From positions 744,001 to 808,000 of the forward strand of contig CM036620.1 in NCBI GenBank assembly GCA_020746105.1: DNA of 64,000 nt, read 5' to 3'. The position numbers were made by a program, and so were the translations under genes. A model generated the notes under the pieces. The model was not told where the DNA came from and ran no database searches. It was given only the letters and a program-made list of their open reading frames with translations. The stretch is from Trogon surrucura. Its lineage: Eukaryota; Chordata; Aves; Trogoniformes; Trogonidae. This document shows, in pieces, positions 25,001 through 37,701 of the stretch (positions within the stretch are counted from its first letter, which is position 1; every line of letters starts with the position of its first letter).

Positions 25001-28000
25001 CAGCAGCACGGAGCCGGGTCTCGCCCTGTGCCCCACCTGCGCCGCCACGGGAACTTCAGCCACCCGAAGAGTCTACATTTCGGCTGCGACTTAGCGGCCA
25101 CTGTCACCTGCACGCCAGCCATGTGCTCGGGGAGCTGGGGCACCCTCGGCACGAGGAACGTGTCATTAGGGGTGATGGAGTAAACAGCAATTCACCAGAA
25201 ACCAGCTCAGCCAGCACACGTTCCAGAAACCAAATCTAGGAAAGAGGCACGGGTCCACGGTGTTTTTGTTTGGCCTGGTAACCAGCGCTAAGCATGGGAG
25301 CAGATGCACTTAGTGGAATTCCCCCATCCACTAGCATTATGGGGCACTCCCACTACTGTTTGATAATTACTGTTAATCATTACTATTACTGAAGTGACCA
25401 AAAAAAAAGGCTGTCAGGATCAGGCCTTTATTGTGCTGGCTGTTGTCATGCAGAGGTGATGAGACAGTCTGCCCCAGGGAACCTATAAACATGGGTGCCC
25501 AGTTCCTCACCACAGTCCTATTTCAAACTAGGACACTGTGGTCCACACCGAAGCTCCCCTACAAAAATAAGCCATGGCAGTCCCTCCAGCTCGCGTCAGC
25601 TTGCAGCCGGGCTGCTCGCACCACGCTGAGGTGCAGCAAGAAGGGAGAGAAGCTGATCAGGAACACTTTGGGGATGCAACACTCAACAAAACGTTCCCAT
25701 TCTGCGTTTTCCCTGTCTGGGCCCAGCCTGCTATAAAACTCCATATTCTTTGATCTCCAGCGAATTTACCACCACCAGCTCCTGAGAGCCACCAGTGAGT
25801 CACCCGGTATGCGGAAACCTCTGGGGTTTGGTTTGGAGCAATCCAAACCATGTGAAATCGTCTCCTAGTCACCTTTTCCTCCCATCCACGGTCTGAACAT
25901 CACCTCAGGTATCCAAGCCTCCCCAGACACCGTTCCTAGGTCACAAATGCAAGAAATGGATTGGCCAGCTTAGCCGCGGAGCAGGTACCAAGAAGGAGCC
26001 CCAGAGAAAGGCTGTAGGGCTCCGTGGGGCTGAGAAAGGTGTCCTGGGAGAGAGGTGCCAGCAGCTGCTCAGCTGACTGTGACACTCGCACAGCTAACTC
26101 CTCTGGGCAGTATCGACACATCCACCCCCTCGTCCTCGTTCCTGCATCTTGGCGTTATTTAAGAGATGCAGCAGATTTCCTTTACGACACTCAGGAGCGC
26201 ATGCGTGTAAATCAAGTGGGACAGGACAAAGGCTAGGGCTGGGTTTAATTAAATCGGTGCCAGTTACTAAATTAAGCATGGCACTAAGCTATGGCTGATG
26301 ATTCTTGATCGGTGCTCCTGCAGCCGAGGGCTTTGTCCTTCACACATGAGAAAAAAGGGCTGTGGATAAAGGTCAATTAGCCAAAGCTGCCAAATGTAAG
26401 TTAGGTCTCTGAAGTTTAAGTCGTCCATGGCAACAGCCCCCTACCGGACTTAGAAGGAAAACAGGCAGCCTTGAAAACGACTTTTTTTTTTAAGAGTCTG
26501 AGCAGAACGGGCACGTTAGATGCTCTGGACGAGACACTTTTCGCCAGGGACCTGCAGCATGCCTACAGCAGAGGTCACTCCTTCATACACAACACACGTT
26601 CCAGCTCCACACCCAGATTAATCCACGCTGCCCAAACCAAGCAGCCTGACATCAGCTGAAACAAAAACCATTAAGCCAGCGTAGGAGACGGCTGGGCTCA
26701 GGTGAAACACGCGACAGCCCGTGCAGAGCACAGCCCCGCTCTTCTGCCTCCATCCTGGCCTCTCAAGCCTTCCTCCCGTTTTGTTCTTGCAACATTCCCC
26801 TTTGCGAACCAGGAGAGGGATTTCCAGGAAGGGCTGCTGTACACAAAGCTAATGACCCATCTTTCCAAATGAGCCATGTGGAAAGGCGCGTAGGTTAACT
26901 CAACTAAAGAAGAAATCTCTACCCAAGGCTCTCTTCAATCCTTATGCAACGTGCTGCGCACCGCCGTGCGCGTTTCATTGCGCTGGGGCAACTTTGATTA
27001 CCATGTCACGCATGACCAGCTTTGCCGCCTGCCTTGCAAACGTTGGAGTTGTCTTTTACGCAGATCTAAACAACATCCGAGCCTTTGGGCAACGGCTGGC
27101 GATAGTTTACGCGGTTTTCATAAACAGGATGTTAACAATCTGTAAATATCCTGTTGGAAATCCCCCAGCTGGACTTGCAAGCTCACAATCCTGCAAATTT
27201 GCTGCAACAAATGTAAAAATACTTTCCAAAAGGAAATCGTAACACTAACCTCTCATGTTTTTGCAGGCCGCCGCAGGGCATATCTTCTCAGCAGAGTTAC
27301 AGGGTATTTAGTACACCTGAACACTGTATTAAAGGCAATGCAGAAGAAGTAGTTTAGGAGAAGCAGCACCACCAAGCTGCATCTCTCCTCATCCACGTGT
27401 GAATAACCCACCAGCGGGAGTGCGCCGACGCAAAGCAGGCTGTCAGTATATCCTCAGCTCCAAAACGAGCGCCTTAAAGAGCTGTAACTCCAGGCTACAG
27501 CTGTTCTAGCATAAGGTCAGATGCCAGTAAAGCATTCAAGAAAAAATAGTTGTCCCAACCTTGAATACTATTTGGGCAGGTGAGGGAGTCCTTGTAAGAA
27601 GGTTTATCATTGCTGTCTCCAAACATGTTGCATCTGAAAGAGACCTCGTCTCAGCTACCTGGAGGCCTTTGAAATTATGAGCTATTTCTTGCCAAACCCC
27701 TCTTTAGAAGGGCCACGGCAGCCTCCTGAGCTACATCTCTGTCCCCGAATGGTAATGTATGAAGTCAAGACTGCCTGGCACAAAATAAATGCTGGCACCT
27801 GGTGGTCTTGCAACGACTTTCTTCCCAACAGTTCTCAGAAACAGGCAGCGGACTTGCAAGCCTTGCTCATCCTGCACAAAATTCCAAGGGAGACTGAGAT
27901 AAGCTTTCCCGCATGTTACGACCTTCTCATTCTGCATCTCCTGCCCCCTGCACACACACCTCCCTCAGACTTTGGTAAAAAGGACGTGAGTCAGATGCTG

Positions 28001-28765
28001 TGTCACAAGCAAGTAAAAACTAGTTTGTGTCTCAGTTCAGGTTGATTCCCAGAATAACTGCAGCAGGGCCAGTGTCACCAAAACTTTCTTAGGACACTGT
28101 TTTTACTCCTCTCCTCCTACACTAGTTACTGGGGCGAAGGCGACAGGAGTGCTCCAGACCAACAGTGAGCCCCTGAGAGCAGCCTTTGCTCTGCCTGGGC
28201 TGTACCCATGTCGGGGCACAGCTTGCTCCGCTGTCATTCCTGCTGCCATCACAAGTTTTTTCACTAATCCTTCATAAGCACTACTTCGACACAGACAAGT
28301 GTGCCTGTAAAAGGTGTTCGCTGTAAATGAGAATGTGATAAACCCTTCCTTTCGTTTATAGCAAGAAGGAAAAGGCAGTGGCATGAAGTCCCGATGCTAT
28401 TTGTTCTGAGGCATATTACTGCGTAGTGCACTATGAACCCAGCTGGGCTGCAGATTGCTCTGCAGATAAAACAGGAGGAAACGGGAACTTACACCCACTA
28501 GAAGTGTACCTGCAGCTAAGGAATGAGATAACTAAATGTCCTTGGGGAGATATGAGAGGCATTTAAAGCATAAAAATTGCTTACCTTTCCCTTACCGAGG
28601 AAGCAGATAAATACAAATGCCTCTGTTCAATAGGGCCTGAAAGTCTGATGCAAGCCCTCAAACGCACAGGCTTACAAGCAACCATGGTGCAAGGACGTGC
28701 AATCTCAGTGACAGAACGAACCCCATCAACTCAAACCCAAGCGGCTCTGCAGAACTGCAAGAGCT

Positions 28766-28829
28766 GGCAGAGATCATGGGCACAGGGACCCGGGAGGGGC
28801 AGAGATCATGGGCACAGGGACCCGGGAGG
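28766..28829. repeat. Tandem duplication, two 32-bp units
   Basis: Units 28766-28797 and 28798-28829 are identical, beginning GGCAGAGATCATGGG and ending ACCCGGGAGG. Perfect identity suggests a recent duplication or a minisatellite whose copy number may vary. Confidence 0.9.
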
Positions 28830-31800
28830 GCAGACGCTGGCTCTTCTCTGCTGGACACGGAGGCCTGGGTGTTTCACGAGGGCATTCCCAGCTCACCAGG
28901 CGCTGTGCTGCATTCAGTCATGGGGCTGCTGGAATAGACACATTTACTGCATGCTAAGAGAGGGTGGGAGAAATTTGCTTAACCGCTCTTGCCAGAAGCC
29001 TCTATATGTTATGAAAGCTCCAGAGACAAAACATTCCTGAACCCACTTTGCTAAAAATCTGTAACACCTGAAACTGCCCCCAGTGGTTTATGGATGGCAG
29101 AGCTAAGAAGGGAAGCAGCAAAAGCCAAAGAGGAGACAGAGAAGCCTTCACTTGCTCTGCAATGTGACAGGCCAGGGGAGTCTCCGTATAATTTCAGCGG
29201 GCTGCTTAAACGCTGCCCACTTCAGCACACGCTGAGGGCCAGACCGGTTTTCCATCTAGAGATACAAGGTGTTACTTAAGGACTAAGTACTGATTCATGG
29301 TCCCCCAGCACCTACACACTACCCTTGCAGTCTGTAACACTTTCATCCTCGGGGCACCCCTGTAGCTATTTTGATACTTCTCTACCAGTAGCACCAAGTT
29401 GCACCTACAACTTACCGAACACACGTGTGGAGGCAGAGACTTGTACCCGTGTGTCCTGTGATCCAGGCTCCTGCCCCTCCCAAGGACAGCTTCCTCTGTG
29501 GATGGCGAACTGGCGTAGTGCTGGGTGCCTCCCAGACTCCTTCTCCTGATGCTACGGCCCTGCTCAGTGCTGCCAGAGAACAAAAATGTAAAGCTGACCA
29601 AGGAGAAACATTCGACTGGCAAAACTGTCAGGTCACAATATTCAAAAGTGACAACCACCCTGTCCCTTGGGCCTATCAACCCTGCAAGGAGGGTCCTGTC
29701 AGGTTCCACACATGCTGGTCCCAGCAAACCAGCCTTTTCCCCTTTGCTGCCTCCTCACCCTTTAGCTCATGCCTTGTACTCAGGGAGCTTGTTGCTCTAA
29801 AGAAGAGACAGGAGATTTAGAAGGTCTACAGTTTGAGAGAGTCCCATGTTTGAGCTCAACCTTCTGAAATAACTGTCCTCCTGAAGCATGTGCCAACTTC
29901 TGTGCCATTTAATTCCTTGTGATATGTGGAAACCTTTGCTTGGATGACTTTGGCAGGGACTTGCATTAAACCATAGAGAATTGTAATGCATTATTTCTGT
30001 TAATCACCATTTTTGTATTCTGCCTAAGACCATAAACCCAGAGGGAATTCAACATGTGGAAAGGACTGGACTAAAGATTTTGTGCAGAGGATAAAGATTG
30101 TGCAGTCCCCCGGCCAAACACTCCCGTGGGGCTCAGGAGGGACATGGCCATGGGCACGTGGGATCTCCTCCACATGGTTGAGATTTGGTTTTCTTCCCTG
30201 ACCTCCTTCAGGGATAGGAGTGTGTTTGCTGTAGGGCTTTCTGCACGTGTACTGAACTGGGTGAACCCAAGTTCAAAGTGAACAAAGAAAATTTTTATGA
30301 GAAATAAAAGACAAACTAGCCGTTTGACATTACCACGCCTGAAATCTAGCTCAGAGCCTCAGCTCTGCATCAGCACAAGGTACAGCAGAGGCACATTCAA
30401 GTCGGGATTTTTCTATCATACATAGAACACACTTTAGTCAACATCTGACCGTGTATTTTCATGGTAAGTAGACACAGATCACAGGAAATATCATTTGGCA
30501 TTACAGAAATTCTGCAGCACACAGCTAAAGAGCTGAAGAAAGAATGAGCAAATAAGCAGTGCACTCTTAAACGTTTGGAAAAACACAGTGAATTTGCCTC
30601 ATATCTGTGTCACGTTCACTTGAAATGCTCCTTTGCAGGTCTCCCTTGTGGCCCACTCGAGCAAACAGTTCCCACATGGAGTTAATGCATTTTCCTCCCG
30701 CATCGAGGCACTTGGTCTTGGTGAGCAGAGGGGCCACCTGCTCTGCATAGGCCAAGGAAGGCCAAACCTAAAAGGAACCACGGTGAGGTCCTGGCCACCT
30801 CTGTGCAGGCCAAACGAGTGTCTGTCGGTGTAAGGTCATGTCCTGTGCTTGCGTCACCGCCCGTTCTTCTTGGGAACAATCAGGAAGAAACTCCTGGTGT
30901 TTCTTGGCTCCTGCACACACTGTTCACGCACAAGGGAGCACCTAGCCCATAGAGAACATTTTTTTGTTGCTGTAATCTTGATGGAAAAATAAGTTAGCGA
31001 TGGAGGAAGGAATTCAGGAGATGGCTGAGAAGTGCCCAAGGGAGAAGAACTTTGAAATGTATTTGCGCACGAGAAGTCGTGAACATGCCACCAGGAAAGT
31101 CAAGGTAAGTATTAACAAGGTAAGGGGAAAGGGCAAGAGAATGGAAATGGTCTTGCACCTCCTTGGGAGTCCTGCGTGCATTTCAGTGTGCCAGTTTGCT
31201 CCGGGAAACTCAGACAGCCTGAGAAGGCACTTGCCCTGGGAGTGGCAGCAGACACCACAGAGGTCATCCCTGGGCAGCGAGAGCTATAACACTGGGGAAT
31301 GAGAAAACACGGTGCCGAAGCAAATGTTTTTTACAGGTTCATTAAACACACTGCCTTTCACCAGGCTCAACTCACCTTCATCTCCTTTTTCGAACAAGAA
31401 GTGGAGAAGCACAAAACTACTGGCCAAATGCTACGTGTTGCAGCTCTACGACACAGTCTGTAGCTCAGGATCCCCCCTCGCTGTCCCTGCCTGCCACTGA
31501 CTCATCTCAGCCCGATTCACCCACCCAAGGAGTGGCCGCTGGGCCGCCTGGCTCGCAAAGCCGCGATGGACCCAAGTGTCCAGGCCCTCCCTGTTATGTA
31601 AAGCTGTCACAGGTACCTGCGAGGCCCAGCTGCTGCCCCGCGACCTTTAACTTCAGCATGAGTACCCATTAAGGCAGCTTCCTGGCACAGCGCTCGTATT
31701 CAAATCTCCTGCCGGGCTCCGTGAAGCGGAGGGCACAAGTCAGTAAAATGCAGTTCGTCATGGGATTTGCCATAACAATGGGATGCAAACAGACTTAGTC

Positions 31801-34800
31801 TTACGTACAGAAATGATGTCAAACAAATTTGCCTGAGTTAGTCAGATGCTCTTGCAAAGCACAGCCCTGTCCTCTCATGTCTCTCCTCTGGCGGTGGTAT
31901 TTGTCAGATGTAGCAATCCAGGGGCATCTTTGCACACTGCTCTTGAATGTAGAAGACAAGAAGGGTTCTTGAGGTCCCCACCCAATCACCACATATTTCA
32001 GGGGGTGTCAGTGACAAAGCTCTAACAGCCTCACTTCCAAATCATAACAAATAAACAAAAGAAAACTCCCAAACCAAACAATCGGATGGAAAACTCCCCC
32101 CAAACAGCTATGCAAGACATGCCTCGACTCCCAAGTTGAAGTAATCTTGAACTGCTGTAGAGAACAAGCATTTTAAAACAGTTTTTACCCTAATTTGCCT
32201 ATTAAGTCTTGTCTCACAAGACTTATGCTTATATTGTAAAAAATAAAATTGCACCTCTAATTTGACTCAAAGAATCTAACACTTCTTTTGGACCAGTTAT
32301 ACAACAGCCTCTGTGTTGTGATGCGAAATATTACTTCTACACGAACTTAACAGCAGGATGCCTACTAACAACTAATCTTGAAAAATCAGCCACACGGAAA
32401 ACTCCGTGACTGAAGTCTTTGCTTCGGAGCATTACGTTTATTTTTGAGTGTCACTGCTTATGTTTTGACTTGCTTTTTTTGTATGAACATGTCTCGATTT
32501 GAAGCCCAAGCAAGATGCACACACTAATTCACAATTGGGTACTACCAATTTCTATTCCTCCTTAAATACAAAGGCAAAACGTTGGTTTGCAAACCGGACC
32601 AAAGCAGTCCCCTAGATCCTGGATGGGCAGGCCACAGGCATTCCCCTCTACTCCTTGCCGTTACCTCGCCTCTCATTGAGGGGTCTGCGGCCACACAGGC
32701 ACTGGGCTTAAGCATCAGGTCAAATTCAACCACAGGCCATTTGTGCCCCAGCTTCAAACCCCAGCACTTCCCACACACGCAGTAGCAAGGAAAAGGGGCC
32801 TGTAGCAACACTGCTCCAGAAATCCTCCTCTGCACAGCCCAGGGGTGCCTGCTGTGCCGTGACACCTCCTTCAGCTGGCCAAGAGCTGCTCTTGCTCCCA
32901 TTCAATTCAGCGAGAGTGGAAGCACCCCAAAGACTCGTCATAGTACAAGATTTTATTGCTGTCATAATAATTAATGACTACTTACACTAAGCTTTTAATG
33001 AGTACCTGCACTTTTTTGTTGTTTGTTTAACTGGGTCGTAAAGGAGTCCCAAAAGATTTCCCGGATTTATGGTACAACAGAGACCTCTAGAGGCGCTTCC
33101 CCTCTTCAGAGCAAGGCTGACAACAGGACACGTGTGAGCAGCCACACGTCACCGCGGATGCGGCCCGAAGTCTGCAAAGCCGAGAGAGCAGAGCGCGCCA
33201 AGCTTTCAGTCTCTCCCTGGCGTCTTCGGGCCACCAAAGACCCTGTGAAATGGACATAACCAGTGCACTTCACTCCACTCCTCATTTTTCAGGCTTCTTT
33301 CTACTAAAGCCTGGATCCACGAAGCCATTCAGTTCCACACCTGGAGCTACTGAAACAAGTAGAGCTATTGAAAACTCTGCCTCTGATGAGCTGGAGTTGA
33401 CTGAACACAGCCTTTAGCTTATTTATCTGCATCATGCAAATTGTCTTAATTTCAGACACACGTTGCCATGATACTTCTCTGAATAAAACACAGACTACAG
33501 TGAAAATGCCACTTGTGTCATACATGATAGAGTTTAAATGAACACCCAAAAAGAAACTTGTGCTGTTTGCGAGCAACTTCTCATTTCCCCACGACTGACC
33601 CCTCTTTCCCCTCTCTCAGTAGCGCCAGTGTGGTGCTGATCCACTGAAGAACCATTTCTTCGAAGACCTTGGAAGAACAGAAGGACAATCTCTCAGCTAG
33701 AGCACTATGAGCCGGTTTGAAAAGTTTGATGCCTCTCCTTCAGATCAGTTTAACCCCTTCCTTAGTTCTCCACAGCACATTCTCCCCAAAGCGCTGCCTT
33801 GCTTCATACAGATGATCCAAAGACAAATTCATGAAAAACCATAAGTTTCAGGGGTCAGGGGAGCTATTTTGAACTTCATTATTAAATCGATTATTTTGCC
33901 AAGTTAGCTTTCTCTTAGGGGGACACTTTTCCATCTGCAGTGCATTTCATGGACCAGAAACTAAGTAAAATATGTAATTGCTGTAAAGAATGAGAAAAGT
34001 GTAAAGTTATGCTGAGTGCCACTTATTTTTGAGGGTTTATTTTCTGGCTTTGTTCTCTTGCTGCTGTTTATTTTGCTTTTTGCAGGGTTTTTTGGCATGA
34101 TGTCCAGAGTCACTGGCAAGTAACCAGTTCCACAGCTCGTTCTTAGGTGTCCAAGTCTCAGCCACGCATTACCAACAGGGCGCACCTGCATGGTGACTGC
34201 TGATGGCAGTAAAGCAGGCAGAGGGCTGCGTGGCTTAAGGGTAACCAGGCTTGCGAGATGCGCTGCAGGAAAAGCCAGTGTGGTGGCACCAGCCAGGATC
34301 ACGGTCAGGGCAAGTGCTCTGTCCTTCAGAAGGGCAGATTCCAGCCTTGAATGTCTCTCTCTCGGCCCTGCTGAACATGGCTCCCTAAAAGCCACACAAA
34401 CAGGGTCTTCTGCAATGCCAGTTTGGGCCATGTGCAGCTAATCGGAAGCAGAAGCTTACAACTCTATTAATTATGCCATTACAGAAGGAATCTGAGCCTG
34501 ATAAATGAGCCAGGAAGGATGCTGCTGATGCTCTGCCAGGCCAGTTCTGCAGGAAATTCAGCACCGTAAGCAGCGACACACCACACCAGCTCGGCAGCAT
34601 CTGTCACTTATCAAGGCAGGGCTCAGTGCGGCTGACTCCATGAAGCCAGCTGACGCAACGCACACTTCCTCCGCTGGGTCACTGCATCAACCAGCCGAGT
34701 GATTCACTCGTGCAGTGATGCCCCAAACACAGTCCGGGCCTGATCAAATCCCTTCAAACTGCAATGTCAATGCCTGTACACATCATGGACTGAAGGACAA

Positions 34801-37646
34801 AGCTGTCATCTAGGTTGGTGCCACCAAACCTGGGGAGTCTAACAAGCTGGTAGCCTGCTCAGAGGTTGTGCTTCAGCAGGAAGGGTATCCAGCACCCAGG
34901 TGGCAAGAAAGGCCTTTCTGGAAGCCTCGAGACCACTCGAAAAAGAAAAGTAAATCAAGCAAAGACCCTCTTTACATTCCTTCTTAGCAGCTTTGTCTTG
35001 GCATTTTATTCTCATTCAGCCCTGACCCAAGGTCTCCTTTTGCACAGCACAGACTCATCTGGCATTTCACTCTGGAGCTGATCTCCTCCCAGAAAAAGTC
35101 TCAGCAAACTTTCACTGGCAGCCCTTCCAAAGTTGCCTTGGACCAGAAAGCAAATGAAAAAAACCCCATTTTCTATTTACCCTCTTGGTAAATTGTGGCC
35201 TTGAAATAAAACTTCCTTTGCAGTTACTTTGAAACAAACACTAAGAAAAGGAAGTCAGTGTGTATTCCTATAGGTACGGAGTGTCTTGCTGCAAGGAGTA
35301 ACCACTTTGGGAGAAGCACCTGCATATCCTGCAAGACACTTGCTTGGCCGCCCCTACATGAAGGGTGTCGGTAAGTTTGGTAAGAGAAAAAAACAAAGTC
35401 CATCTTTTGGGCGAGTGCAAGTCCAGGCATCCAAACTCCTGCCCTTAGACCACCTTTAACTGCACACACGTCCCGAGGGAGTTGCGCTCCTGCGCACACT
35501 CCCTGCAAGACCCTGCCTCAGGGTTCAGCCCCACTACAGGAAGATTTGAGCCTTTACATCCTTGGGCCTACCTAGCTCTGAAATTTTCTCCAAGATCCCC
35601 GAGGAAGATCTCTGACCTGTATGATGGCATATGTGTTTCTACTATGTATTTCTGTTCATTCTGTTCACTGTGCGTAAGGGATGAAGGGTGTATTTTCCGT
35701 GTCTGTGTGTGGACGAGCAGATGGTAATGAATACCTAATTGCACATTCCCCTCAGAAAACTCTAAAGCAAACAGTGTAAACCAGCTTGAAAATCACAATG
35801 AGCAGAAGTTTCTTAGTAGCCACTGAGAGACAAAAGTCAAAAGAATGGAAAGCAGCAAACAATACAGAGATCTGAAGATTTACCTTCAGATGAAAAAGAC
35901 AAAAAGACCGAGATTTGGAAAACCAGCTCAGTGTCTCTTAGAAGAAGTTCATGCTAACACAGAGAGGCAAGGACTGGCGTCTGGTTTCCATCCAGCTCCT
36001 CTCCAGCAATCCATCCTGTGTACGCACATGTTGAACGCTCCAGGCTGTTGCACGGTGACTCCAATCAAACAGTGGGTGTTGCCACTTTATTTATTGGTAT
36101 CAAATGGAGAGCCAAGGCAACCCAGCTACTGATCGGGATTCCCCTGTAGGAGAAGCCCACCGAATTTTGGCTGCTTGAGTGCCAAACGCCTTGACTCTTT
36201 CACAACCCAGCCTTTCATACACGTTTCAGCATAGACATTGTAATCTCACAAACACACAGTGTTTTTTTCGACAAATAACATGCATTCTGTTGTGGAAATC
36301 TACTCGCGCAACAAGGAAATAGAGCTTTCCAGCAGGGCACCTAAATTTAGGAGCCTGCATCACACCCTTAAATTGCCAAGTGGCTGCCTTTTTCTCATAG
36401 GTGACTAAGCACAGCAGCTGCCTCTACAACACACAAAAGCTGAAATGTAAATCTCTCAAAGACATGTCCAGTCTCAGCAGCACCAGCAAACATTCCAACT
36501 GTCAGGCAGATGTCACAGTCAGTGCCACTGTCTCCAGAACCAATTTTCTTCTCTTATTCTTGGACAAAGCGGTTTTACCTTCACAAATCCTTGTGGCCAA
36601 GATGAACAGGCATCTGACACGTAAAGCAGTTTGTCCAGGGTGGAACAAAATCTCTGCATTGATTTCTTTATTTGAGGGGTCACATTGTGCACATGAGGTG
36701 AGAACAGAATACAGAGTCTGTTTCCTGGGCAAAAGTATACGAAGCTTGGTAACAGAATTTCACCTTCACTAGCATCTGGAATCTTGTGCTAAAACAACGT
36801 TGCAGCAAGGTAACGTTCTGCCTCAAGTTCCACAAATGTGAGGAGTGGTTATGTGATGTCAGGGAAGAACAGATTTCCTTGTCATGAGCACATCCAATAA
36901 TCCATTTTGAGGAAGATGTTCAATTCCTTTGCTTACGAAAACACTAAGAACTTGCCATGCTCAGAGGTGTCATGATCTCATTTTCCAGTAATTGCTTACT
37001 CTCTACTCCTAAGCTTAAGTAAGCTTTTGAAAATCATCCTTTTTTTATCTCAGTCCAAAGCATTTTATGATTTTTGTCCTTTATGGCAACACCAGCATGT
37101 ACTTGGCTTAACACAGTGAAGGTAACTGCTGTGTTGGAAGAGGGCTGTTAGTCCACACATGTGGGCAGCAGAAATTGGAATCCAAACGGTTTCTTGTCAG
37201 CACACGGTGTTCAGAATACTACTCCCCTGTGACACACATTGTGCCTTTCCTCCAGAGGAGAAAAAAAACTTGAAAAAAAGTAAAAAAAACAGAGCAAAGA
37301 CCAGAGCAGAACACTGCATGAAGGCTTGAAATGACTGAAAACAGCTAAAACCAACCAGCCCTCCCCTCAACAAACACCAACCAGAGGACAGTGCCGAGAG
37401 GGCTGCAAGTACCTTGAGCTGTTTGGACCTGCTCATCTAGAAACCTTTACTGAAAAATGTCTTTCTTCAAAAGCCAACGGAGCCCATCAGTTCTGTGGGA
37501 GTTCCTTTTATATACTGGCTCTGTTATTCCCTTTATGTCATCTCACCAGCCAGGCTGGGGTACCTGCCAGATGGAGCAGGGGCGTCCTCCCAGCAGAACC
37601 TGCTCTCGTTCACAGGCTAATTGGTAAGGGTCCCAACGCCAGGTCT

Positions 37647-37701
37647 TCACAAGGCTGTCTCGCCCACGCAGACTTTGTAGGGTGACTTCAACTTCCTGCA
37701 T
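37647..37701 (-). CDS. EPGN: EPGN coding exon 5 (cytoplasmic tail and stop)
   Basis: 55 coding nt after the acceptor TCCATTTTAG. AG|A gives Arg, then [17 protein letters not shown] and TGA, aligning with human RCLKLKSPYNVCSGERRPL. I found this exon from the splice junction and the homologous tail. Confidence 0.9.

Larger units (their letters stand above)
20891..37646. other. EREG-EPGN intergenic region
   Basis: About 16.8 kb between the EREG promoter and the EPGN stop, including the EPGN 3' UTR at its right end (candidate minus-strand AATAAA at 36667-36672). It holds the exon candidate at 22008-22065, an 8-bp-arm palindrome at 22567-22584 and the tandem duplication at 28.8 kb. No other gene or mobile element is recognised. 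Confidence 0.6.

Noticed and set aside
29272-29727. 151-codon minus-strand frame overlapping a 131-codon plus-strand frame
   Set aside because: Opposed overlapping frames of similar length without domains or splice signals point to chance.
31000-31108. Plus-strand ATG frame running into a perfect AAG|GTAAGTAT donor-like site
   Set aside because: No convincing acceptor or promoter upstream, and the residues match nothing known. Donor-like sites of this quality occur by chance over 64 kb.
33961-34431. 156-codon minus-strand frame with a hydrophobic middle
   Set aside because: No family match, no signal-peptide-like start and no exon signals were seen.
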